Source of the DNA: an uncultured Planctomycetaceae bacterium
Lineage (GTDB): Bacteria > Planctomycetota > Planctomycetia > Pirellulales > Pirellulaceae
DNA length: 14,254 bases
Direction of reading: 5' to 3'
Assembly: GCA_903927685.1 (NCBI GenBank)
Contig: CAIYOB010000022.1
Location: 1 to 14,254 of the forward strand
Shown here: piece by piece, positions 1-8,148 of the stretch
Numbering within the stretch: the stretch's first letter is position 1
How the letters are laid out: every line of letters begins with the position of its first letter
Notes under the pieces: generated by a model
What the model saw: only the letters and a program-made list of their open reading frames with translations
Told to the model about the DNA's origin: nothing
Database searches by the model: none
Program-made: the position numbers and the translations under genes

Positions 1-29
1 CAGGGGTGGAAGGTATCTTCTTATTTTCC

Positions 30-48
30 GCTCCCAGAAAATGGGAGC
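30..48. other. Perfect 7-bp hairpin
   Basis: GCTCCCA, a 5-nt loop GAAAA, then TGGGAGC form a perfect inverted repeat. Neither strand has a clear T-run after the stem, so it is not a classical intrinsic terminator. It may still end a transcript or mark the end of a gene lying left of the window. Its role is unknown. Confidence 0.4.
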
Positions 49-218
49 CCTGCCGGGAAAAATGCCCAACTCCTTTTCGCCCAACGACTAACACCCCAAA
101 CACGACGAAAAGCCCTTTACCGGGGATCAGGAGGTCTGAAGTTCCTGGAGGAGGGCGGTTTCAGCGAAAACCTGTACCGCCAGCGCCAGAAGGCCCGCCA
201 GAAACAACGGGCAGAAAA

Positions 219-281
219 GTCCGACAAGTCCGACAAGTCCGACAGGTCCGACAGGTCCGACAGGTCTGACAGGCCTGACGG
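219..281. repeat. 9-bp tandem repeat, about 7 units
   Basis: Seven consecutive 9-bp units with consensus GTCCGACAR run from 219 to 281. The first two read GTCCGACAA and the next three GTCCGACAG. The last two have decayed to GTCTGACAG and GCCTGACGG. A degenerate echo (GTCCGCCCC, GTCCGACGC) follows to about 299. The unit is a multiple of three, so both strands stay open and give VRQ or LSD peptide repeats, but nothing suggests translation. The order of variants suggests slippage expansion with decay on the tex side. Confidence 0.85.
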
Positions 282-293
282 GTCCGCCCCGTC
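277..293 (-). terminator. Possible tex 3' hairpin without U-tract
   Basis: GACGGG (277-282), loop TCCGC and CCCGTC (288-293) form a perfect 6-bp GC stem beginning 17 nt past the tex stop codon. No T-run follows on the minus strand; the tandem repeat follows instead. It could stabilise or end the tex transcript. This is inferred from position only. Confidence 0.3.
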
Positions 294-310
294 CGACGCA
301 TCCACGTGAT

Positions 311-2494
<2,184 letters not shown>

Positions 2495-2507
2495 AGATTC
2501 AGCGCGA

Positions 2508-3782
2508 TCAGTAGCAATTCACAAACCGCAGGAGGGTCGTCTCCAGCGGATCGTAGGAGGGTGTGCCCGAGCGGTATTCCAGATGCCGGGCAAAAACGTA
2601 GCTGACTTCAAAGAATTCCGCCTTGGGCCCGTCCAACTGCACGCCCAAGTTCAGACGGTAGTCGCGATAGCTGACGACATCGCCGCGGAGATCGGCGCGT
2701 TCGATCGCCCACATTCCGCCACCCATCTCGGCTCCGAGGTAGACCCAGCGTTGGCCTTCGCCGGCGCGCACGGCGATTCGCGGCCGGGGAAATACGGCGT
2801 CCAGGCGGAAGTCCGGATGGGGCTTGAGGACCGCGCCGGCCACCGGCAGCAAGGCGATGTCGTCGCGGTCCAGGTAGTCGATGCCAGCCAACAGCTGAAG
2901 CGTGTCCGCAGGCGTATAGTAGACCACGCCATGCGCGGGAATCCGAAACCCGTCCCGGGCGCTGCCCTCAAAATCGCTGAACCAGCCCGGGCGGACCGCG
3001 ACGTCGTAGGACCAGTAGCTGTCCAGCCGGTCGCGGCGGCCGAACTGGGCCATGAAGTCCCACAAGTGCGGCGGCATGTCCGTCTGCCGGGGACCGCTGA
3101 CCAGATGCCACTCGGCGGCCACCCCCGCGGTGAATTTGCCCTCCTCCGGCTCCCCGATCAGATTGAAAACAAAGGTCAGCATGCCCATCCGGTCGCCGTT
3201 GCCCGGCATCCAGTTGGACGGTCCCGGCGGCGAGCCGGAGCCGCGATAGGAATAGCGGCCGAAGGGATCGCTGGACCACGGATCGGCCGGATCCGGAGCG
3301 ATCTGGATCAGGTCGCTGTTTTCATCGGACAAATAATACTGAGGCATCGGCTCGAAGACCGGCGGGGGCGCGGCCGCTTCCGGTGCGGCCCCGGGCTCGG
3401 CATCCGTAAACGTCTCGTAGAAGGCCGGAGCGGTAGCGCCCGGAAAGTCACTGGCCGGCGGTGCCGGCGAGCCGTAGCCGGCCGTGACCTCCCACGTGGT
3501 GTCCGGCGGAGGCAGGCGGCGGAGGCTGTCTGCAATGGGCGGCGGCAATCCAGCCGGCGCGGCGCCGGTGGGGGATGCGATGGCAAGCGGCTGCGCTATG
3601 GCGACCGGCGGGCCGGCGGCAAGCGGCGATGGCGGCGCGGCGGCTGCCGCAGGGCCGGCGGCTAGCAAGATCAGGCCGCAGACGCAGGCTGCCGGAAACC
3701 GGCGGGGCACTCTCGACACGCTGCGGCCGAGTGCTAGCACGACAGGCCGGACTGATCCCGAGTTAGAACCGTAGCTGTTCAT
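2508..3782 (-). CDS. Exported beta-barrel-like hypothetical protein
   Basis: About 424 aa from the ATG at 3782 (MNSYGSNS). An in-frame ATG at 3803 would add seven residues (MGARRGA). Neither start has a strong ribosome-binding site. A basic stretch (about 16-28) and a hydrophobic segment ending in poly-alanine form a probable signal peptide. A proline/alanine-rich linker follows to about residue 130. The C-terminal part has alternating hydrophobic and polar residues in short strands rich in W and Y (RWVYLGAEMGGGMWAIE, FFEVSYVFA) and ends in FVNCY. A terminal aromatic residue is typical of outer-membrane barrels. It may resemble DUF6268-type barrels, but I cannot confirm the family. The reading frame continues open to 4463 antisense to the TPR gene; that extension is not credible. 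The tex start lies 13 nt downstream, so the two genes are probably co-transcribed. No promoter is obvious upstream. Function unknown; a surface or outer-membrane role is inferred. Confidence 0.75.
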   Translation of the reverse strand: MNSYGSNSGSVRPVVLALGRSVSRVPRRFPAACVCGLILLAAGPAAAAAPPSPLAAGPPVAIAQPLAIASPTGAAPAGLPPPIADSLRRLPPPDTTWEVTAGYGSPAPPASDFPGATAPAFYETFTDAEPGAAPEAAAPPPVFEPMPQYYLSDENSDLIQIAPDPADPWSSDPFGRYSYRGSGSPPGPSNWMPGNGDRMGMLTFVFNLIGEPEEGKFTAGVAAEWHLVSGPRQTDMPPHLWDFMAQFGRRDRLDSYWSYDVAVRPGWFSDFEGSARDGFRIPAHGVVYYTPADTLQLLAGIDYLDRDDIALLPVAGAVLKPHPDFRLDAVFPRPRIAVRAGEGQRWVYLGAEMGGGMWAIERADLRGDVVSYRDYRLNLGVQLDGPKAEFFEVSYVFARHLEYRSGTPSYDPLETTLLRFVNCY

Positions 3783-3961
3783 CGCACCCCGTCTCGCACC
3801 CATAGGTTGACGCTCGGCAGGGACAGACGGAATGCCTCCCCGGCGATCCGCCCGGCCAGACGCCGGAGTATCCTCGCCAGCCCGCTTCGCGTACAGAGCG
3901 ATTTTTGGGCAGAATATCGGTCGGGGCTGACGAAATCGCGAATTGGGCACAGGGGGAGTAA

Positions 3962-3996
3962 TTGAAGCCAGGGCGGGGGACTTCGTATAATCGAAG
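3962..3996 (+). promoter_or_regulatory. Sigma-70-like promoter with inverted repeat around -10
   Basis: TTGAAG (3962-3967) and a perfect TATAAT (3986-3991) are separated by 18 bp. A start near 3998 would give a leader of about 33 nt to the ATG at 4032. The -10 box is exactly flanked by CTTCG (3981-3985) and CGAAG (3992-3996), so CTTCGTATAATCGAAG is an inverted repeat with TATAAT as its centre. A protein bound there would compete with RNA polymerase. GAGG at 4021-4024 is a plausible Shine-Dalgarno, 7 nt from the ATG. Confidence 0.6.
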
Positions 3997-4031
3997 ACAG
4001 CGCGACGAAGAGAACGGGTTGAGGCAGAGGC

Positions 4032-7000
4032 ATGCATTTCACGATCCGGTGTAGCTGTGGCCAGTGTAGCGACGTTTCGGCGGGACGAGCCGGCACGGCG
4101 TTGCGCTGCATTTGCGGCCGCACGCTCGAGGTCCCCCCGTTGACCGAACTGCAGGAGGCGCACGCCTTGGGCGAGGCTTGCCCGGCCCAGGAGTATCAGG
4201 CTCCTGTTGCGAGCACGGCGGACGAGCCGGACGAAATGCCGCGCGAGTTCTTCATGATCCTGGCGCCCGACCACGTCATCGCCCAGCGGATAAACCAGGA
4301 GGCTTTCGTCCACTTTGTCGCCGCGTTCGACCGCACCGTCAAGGGCTTTGCCGGTAAGACAGAACCCCAGCCCGGGGTGGATCTGCAGATTGGATATGCC
4401 ATGTTTCCCGGCGGCCAGCGGTTGATCGACTTGCAGATTCGGCCGGATGCGCTGCCCCCGCATATCGTCACGGAACTGAAGCTGGAACTGGAATCATTGC
4501 GTCAGCCGCCGGTCGAGGGCGGGCCTGTCAGTTTCTGTTGCCGGGCCATGCTCTGGGGCGGGGCAACCGGGCCGCATGCCGCGTTCCAATTCCCCTTCTC
4601 CCACCAGCTGGGCCGCCGATCCGCCTCGTTCGATCAGTTACTGACCGAGGCTGCCGGGCTGGCGTTTCCGGCGGCCGTTGCGGTCCGCGGCGAGAATCCG
4701 AAACGCGGCGTGCTGCGAGGCCTCGCGTCCACGCTGGGCCGGCGGTTGAAGACGGGGCCGTCTCGTGCACCGGTCAGCGGGGGGCGTCCGTCGGCCGGCC
4801 TGCCCCTCTGGGACCGCCTGCGCAACTGGCTGGCCGGTGCCTTGACCAGTGCTGGCCAACAGCCCGCTGCCGGAGCGTCCCCGTCGCGTCCGACGGCCAA
4901 GCTGCCGGAGGCTCCACCGTCGCTGGACGGTCCCGCCGATCCGTCCGGCGGGTACACGGTCGAGGAACTGACCTCCTTGATCGGCCGGCATCCGCAGCAT
5001 GCCGTCCTGTACGCGATGCGGGCCGAGTTGTTCGAGCAGCAGCAGCAATACGAGCAAGCGATCCGCGACTATACGACCTGCCTGACGCTGCGCCCGGAGC
5101 ATGCCGAAACCTACACCCGCCGGGCGATGGCTCACTGTGCGGCGGGCAGCCAGGAACAAGGCCTGAAGGACCTCAAGCAAGCCCTCCGGCTGGACCCGAA
5201 TCACGTCGCCGCCTTGGCCGGCCGGGGGATGATCTACCTGCAACTGGACGCCTGGGAGCAGGCCCTGGCGGACTTCGAAGCGGCGATCGAGCACGATCGG
5301 CGGAATCCGTCGCTGCAGGTGCATCGCGGCCGCACGCTGATCGGACGCGGGGACTATCCCCGGGCGGTGGAGGCGCTGACGCAGGCGTTGCGACTGGATC
5401 CGCATCACGACGCCGCCTATGCCTGGCGAGCCCTGGCGCGGCGGCGCGGGTCGCCGGTGCCTTCGGACGAGACGATTCAGGCCATGCTGTCCGATTTTGA
5501 CGCGGCGCTGGACATCCAGCCCGAGCATGCCGGCTACCGACTGTACCGGGCGGAGGTCCGGCTGGGCGCAGGCGACATCCGCGGGGCGGCCGCCGACTGT
5601 GACTTTATCCTGGCCCGCGAGCCGCAATCCGGCGAAGCGCACGCGCTGCGCGGCATCGCCCGCCAGCGGCTGGGAGACTCGCCGGGCGCCATCGAGGACT
5701 GCGACTGGGCGATCGAGTGCGGTGCGGAATCGGCCGACGTCCACTTGGCGCGGGCCTTTGCCCACGAGGACCTGGGCGAGACGGAGGCGGCGCTGGCCGA
5801 CTGTGAAGCCGCGCTGGACACCAACCCGCAGGAAGTCGTGGCGATCAACCTGCGGGGGGCGATCCGCTTGAAGCAGGGCGACTTGGAAGAAGCCGCGGAG
5901 GACTTTGACGCCGCCATCGAGCTCGAGCCGGAATGGGCCTTGCCGTTCGCCAATCGCGGCAACGTCTGCCGGGCTCGCGGCGACAACCAGGAGGCGATCG
6001 GCGCGTACAGCCGGGCGCTCGAATTGGACGCGCAGATGGCGTTCGCGTACCTCAATCGCGCTCTGGCCTGGGCCGACGAGCAAGAGGATGACAAAGCGTT
6101 CGCCGACTTTGCCGCCGCCCTGCGGCTCGTCCCCGACCTGGCCGGCGCGTATGTCGAACGGGCTTGGCTGAGAATCCGACGGCAGGAGTTCGACGAGGCG
6201 TTGGCCGATTTGAACGAGGCGGTCCGGCTGCAGCCGGAGTTGGTGCCGGCGTACTTGCAGCGCGGCCGCGTCCACCTGCAGCAGGGCCATCCCGACGACG
6301 CCCTGCGGGATTTCGACCGGGTCATCGAACTGGCCCCGGAACTGGCGGCCGCCTACAGCAGCCGCGGCAGCGCCTGGATTCAGAAAGGCGAACACGAGAA
6401 AGCGGACGCCGATTTCCAGCAAGCCATCGCCTGTGATCCGGGCCAGGCCGAGGCGTTTGTCATCGAGCGGCTGCTGCTGGAAGCTTCGTACTTCGGCCGC
6501 CAGGAGGAATACGAGGAAGCCATCAGCCGAGCGACGGAGGCGATCGAGTTGGATGACAACTGCCTGCCGGCGTACACGATTCGGGCCGGAGCCTATTGGT
6601 ACTCGGAGCAACTGGTCGAAGCAATTGACGACTATACGCAATTGATCGAGCGGAACGACGAGGACGATTTCCATGCCCACGCGGGCCGCGGCCAGGTGTA
6701 TGCCGAATTGGGCGAGTTCGATCTGGCTCTGGCCGACCTGGACCACGCGGTCGCCCTGGCCGCGGCGCGGAACGGCGGGCGCGGGCCGACCAAGACCAAC
6801 CTGGCCTACGTCTTCAACGGCCGCGCCCTGGCCCTGGCCGGGTTGGGCCGGTTCGACGAGGCTTGGCAGGACTTCGAGCGTTCGCAGCGGGACGCCCCCG
6901 GCAACGCCTGGTGCGAGTACAACCGCGGCTTGGTTTTCCACCGCCAAGGCCGTGCCAGCCAGGCTGCCGCCTGTTTCCAACAGGCCCTGGAAAAAACCGA

Positions 7001-7103
7001 TCCGCCGTTGTCCCCCGCCAAACGCGACCGCGCCCGCGGGTTCCTCAAGCGTTTCGGCGATGTCGGCCACGTGACGGGCGGCAGCGGGCAGGTGAGCAGT
7101 TGA
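4032..7103 (+). CDS. Large TPR-repeat protein, cysteine-rich N-terminus
   Basis: 1023 aa. Residues 1-35 carry C7, C9, C12, C26 and C28 (RCSCGQC and RCICGR), resembling the short zinc-ribbon-like motif found at the N-terminus of many planctomycete proteins. Residues about 65-205 form a globular region I do not recognise (starts near PREFFMILAPDHVIAQR). Residues about 215-305 are an arginine/proline/alanine-rich linker. From about 305 to 1000 I count some 19 TPR units of about 34 residues, with the usual small residue-R-G/A pattern and a closing DP or EP. The fifth unit has an insertion (RRRGSPVPSDET), the fifteenth has about four extra residues, and the seventeenth is lengthened by AARNGGRGPTK. 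TPR arrays are protein-docking scaffolds, so a scaffold role is likely, but the partner is unknown. No signal peptide or membrane segment is seen, so it is probably cytoplasmic. It is preceded by a strong promoter candidate and appears monocistronic, facing the convergent DUF4058 gene across a hairpin. Confidence 0.92.
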   Translation: MHFTIRCSCGQCSDVSAGRAGTALRCICGRTLEVPPLTELQEAHALGEACPAQEYQAPVASTADEPDEMPREFFMILAPDHVIAQRINQEAFVHFVAAFDRTVKGFAGKTEPQPGVDLQIGYAMFPGGQRLIDLQIRPDALPPHIVTELKLELESLRQPPVEGGPVSFCCRAMLWGGATGPHAAFQFPFSHQLGRRSASFDQLLTEAAGLAFPAAVAVRGENPKRGVLRGLASTLGRRLKTGPSRAPVSGGRPSAGLPLWDRLRNWLAGALTSAGQQPAAGASPSRPTAKLPEAPPSLDGPADPSGGYTVEELTSLIGRHPQHAVLYAMRAELFEQQQQYEQAIRDYTTCLTLRPEHAETYTRRAMAHCAAGSQEQGLKDLKQALRLDPNHVAALAGRGMIYLQLDAWEQALADFEAAIEHDRRNPSLQVHRGRTLIGRGDYPRAVEALTQALRLDPHHDAAYAWRALARRRGSPVPSDETIQAMLSDFDAALDIQPEHAGYRLYRAEVRLGAGDIRGAAADCDFILAREPQSGEAHALRGIARQRLGDSPGAIEDCDWAIECGAESADVHLARAFAHEDLGETEAALADCEAALDTNPQEVVAINLRGAIRLKQGDLEEAAEDFDAAIELEPEWALPFANRGNVCRARGDNQEAIGAYSRALELDAQMAFAYLNRALAWADEQEDDKAFADFAAALRLVPDLAGAYVERAWLRIRRQEFDEALADLNEAVRLQPELVPAYLQRGRVHLQQGHPDDALRDFDRVIELAPELAAAYSSRGSAWIQKGEHEKADADFQQAIACDPGQAEAFVIERLLLEASYFGRQEEYEEAISRATEAIELDDNCLPAYTIRAGAYWYSEQLVEAIDDYTQLIERNDEDDFHAHAGRGQVYAELGEFDLALADLDHAVALAAARNGGRGPTKTNLAYVFNGRALALAGLGRFDEAWQDFERSQRDAPGNAWCEYNRGLVFHRQGRASQAAACFQQALEKTDPPLSPAKRDRARGFLKRFGDVGHVTGGSGQVSS

Positions 7104-7106
7104 GCC

Positions 7107-7135
7107 GGGCCGGTTCCCACCGGCCGCTGATCCCC
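7107..7135 (-). repeat. GC hairpin repeat element, copy 1
   Basis: Read on the minus strand this copy is GGGGATC, AGC, then the hairpin core GGCCGGTGGGAACCGGCC followed by C. The core matches the copy at 8082-8107 at 17 of 18 positions. Both are preceded by GGGATC, so the similarity extends beyond the stem. Its orientation is opposite to the three copies upstream of the oxidoreductase gene. Confidence 0.6.
7108..7125. terminator. Hairpin between convergent genes
   Basis: GGCCGGT (7108-7114), loop TCCC and ACCGGCC (7119-7125) form a perfect 7-bp stem. It sits 4 nt after the TPR gene stop and 17 nt beyond the DUF4058 stop on the other strand. No T-run follows on either side. Its position fits a bidirectional transcript end. 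It also forms the core of the repeat element at 7107-7135. Confidence 0.5.
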
Positions 7136-7142
7136 GGGAGAC

Positions 7143-7880
7143 TCAGCCCGTCAACTCGGCTCGCCAGGGTTCGGGCAGTTCACTCCATGCCTGCTGGTAG
7201 GTCTCCTCCAACGGGACGTTGACGTACCAGCCCGCTTCCAGAAACAGCGGCATGTCCCGCAACCGCATGCCGACGGCAACGGGTTCGACGTAGGCGGTGG
7301 TCGTCACGCCGGCTTGATAGGCAGCCAGAGTCAAAGGCCGGTTCGCCGGGGCGGCCGGACGCGAGCCGTACAAGTACTCCCAAATCGCCCCGTGGATGCC
7401 CTCCGGATCGAAAGCCGCGGGAGGCTGCAAGTCGACGACCAGCAGATGGCACCCGCGATTGAGGACCGCCGCCATCTTGCGGAGGAACCGTTCGATTTCA
7501 CTGCGGCTGGCCTTGTTGCCGTGCGAGACGATCTCAATCATCGCGACCAAGCGGTCGCCGTCGGGCTCGCGAATCGCGATGTGATCCTGTTTGCGTACGT
7601 AGCGGGACTGGGCCGAGTCCATGACGATGCCGACTTGGGGCGTCTGTTGCGTGACGGTGAGCACTCCGCCGTGTCCGTGCCAGTGGCCGGAATCGTCCGC
7701 CGCCTGCTGCTGCAAGGCGACCACATCGGGTTCGATCTCGCCCGACACCTGCTCGCAGGCGGCGTAGAACGCGGGCGGCAACAAGCCGGCATTCAAGCAC
7801 GCGCTGACCTTGTAGATCCACGCATTATGAAAATGGTGGAACTTACCAAGGCGCACCCGGCTCCAGTCGTGAATCGGCAT
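7143..7880 (-). CDS. DUF4058 family protein
   Basis: 245 aa from the ATG at 7880, which gives the family-typical start MPIHDWSRV. AGAGG lies 5 nt upstream. A GTG two codons earlier (7886) would lie inside that ribosome-binding site and is less likely. The family is recognised from this N-terminus with the following HHFHNAWI (15-22) and the C-terminal block MPLFLEAGWYVNVPLEETYQ (210-229). Length fits the family, which is of unknown function. Conserved-looking central motifs are EPDVVAL (50-56), MIEIVSHGNK (114-123) and HLLVVDL (145-151). These resemble the PD...EvxS...K...vD pattern of Uma2-like proteins with a PD-(D/E)XK nuclease-type core. That link is my inference. No signal peptide or membrane segment is seen. 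The gene is alone on its strand and convergent with the TPR gene. Its promoter has a palindrome that could bind a repressor. Confidence 0.88.
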   Translation of the reverse strand: MPIHDWSRVRLGKFHHFHNAWIYKVSACLNAGLLPPAFYAACEQVSGEIEPDVVALQQQAADDSGHWHGHGGVLTVTQQTPQVGIVMDSAQSRYVRKQDHIAIREPDGDRLVAMIEIVSHGNKASRSEIERFLRKMAAVLNRGCHLLVVDLQPPAAFDPEGIHGAIWEYLYGSRPAAPANRPLTLAAYQAGVTTTAYVEPVAVGMRLRDMPLFLEAGWYVNVPLEETYQQAWSELPEPWRAELTG

Positions 7881-7910
7881 GTACACCTCTCGGATTGCGG
7901 AATCCCTATT

Positions 7911-7940
7911 ATTTTGCAGTCACCTCGCGAGGTGTGTCAA
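7911..7940 (-). promoter_or_regulatory. Promoter of DUF4058 gene with 14-bp operator palindrome
   Basis: On the minus strand there is a perfect -35 TTGACA (7940-7935). At 18 bp spacing lies CAAAAT (7916-7911) as a -10 candidate; AATAAT (7913-7908) matches better but at 21 bp. Immediately after the -35 box, filling the spacer, lies CACCTCGCGAGGTG (7921-7934), a perfect 14-bp palindrome. A dimeric regulator bound there would block polymerase. The expected leader to the ATG at 7880 is about 25 nt. The half-site CACCTC recurs on the plus strand at 7884-7889, overlapping the Shine-Dalgarno region. Confidence 0.6.
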
Positions 7941-7971
7941 CCGAGCCTGCCAGAGGGATTCGGCAAACGTT

Positions 7972-7994
7972 GGATCGACCGCTGGGAACCGGCT
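7972..7994 (+). repeat. GC hairpin repeat element, copy 2 (diverged)
   Basis: GGATC is followed directly by GACCGCTGGGAACCGGCT, matching the core of copy 1 at 15 of 18 positions and keeping the preceding GGATC. Stem pairing is partly lost, so this looks like a decayed copy. It lies between the DUF4058 promoter and the oxidoreductase gene. Confidence 0.45.
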
Positions 7995-8047
7995 CTCCCC
8001 GGCAGCAAGCGGCGGGCGAATTTGGTACTATCCGGGGTTTGGGTCGG

Positions 8048-8065
8048 GGCCGGTGTCCACCGGTC
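8048..8065 (+). repeat. GC hairpin repeat element, copy 3 (diverged)
   Basis: GGCCGGTGTCCACCGGTC matches the core of copy 1 at 14 of 18 positions. It keeps a good hairpin of its own (CCGGT, loop GTCC, ACCGG). The changes are mostly in the loop, as expected if the stem is what is conserved. It lacks the preceding GGATC and is the least certain copy. Confidence 0.4.
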
Positions 8066-8081
8066 GGGCCCTGGATTATCC

Positions 8082-8107
8082 TGGGATCGGCCGGTGGGAA
8101 TCGGCCC
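8082..8107 (+). repeat. GC hairpin repeat element, copy 4
   Basis: TGGGATC is followed by GGCCGGTGGGAATCGGCC and C. It differs from copy 1 at one core position and lacks its AGC spacer. The stem is GGCCG (8089-8093) with CGGCC (8102-8106). It ends 41 nt before the oxidoreductase start codon, so it probably lies in the leader of that gene and could affect its mRNA. Confidence 0.55.
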
Positions 8108-8148
8108 TCCGCCGCGTCTGTTTCCATTCTCCGAAAAGGAACTACCCG

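Larger units (their letters stand above)
1..310. other. Non-coding left end of window
   Basis: I see no convincing gene here. A short plus-strand frame (6-269) has low-complexity, proline-rich content and ends in repeat-encoded VRQ units. The minus-strand frames encode LSD units from the same repeat. The stretch holds a 7-bp hairpin (30-48), a 9-bp tandem repeat (219-281) and a 6-bp hairpin just past the tex stop codon (277-293). Part of a longer gene extending beyond the left edge cannot be fully excluded. Confidence 0.6.

Noticed and set aside
120..130. CCGGGGATCAG, an 11-nt match to the left arm of hairpin element copy 1
   Set aside because: The hairpin core does not follow it, so it may be chance and is not counted as a further copy.
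6..269. Small plus-strand frame of 87 codons as a gene
   Set aside because: Its end is made of the tandem repeat, its composition is proline/arginine-rich, and there is no ribosome-binding site or domain.
219..281. The 9-bp array considered as a CRISPR array
   Set aside because: Units are contiguous with no spacers and far shorter than CRISPR repeats, and no cas gene is nearby.
3783..4463. N-terminal extension of the beta-barrel protein to 4463
   Set aside because: It would overlap the TPR gene and its promoter and place the signal peptide in mid-protein. The starts at 3782 or 3803 fit an exported protein.
4638..7070. An 810-codon minus-strand open frame opposite the TPR gene
   Set aside because: It lies fully antisense to a clear TPR array and shows repetitive, domain-free sequence mirrored from the repeats.
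8026..8031. TACTAT as a -10 box for the oxidoreductase gene
   Set aside because: There is no acceptable -35 box 16-19 bp upstream, so I do not call a promoter there.
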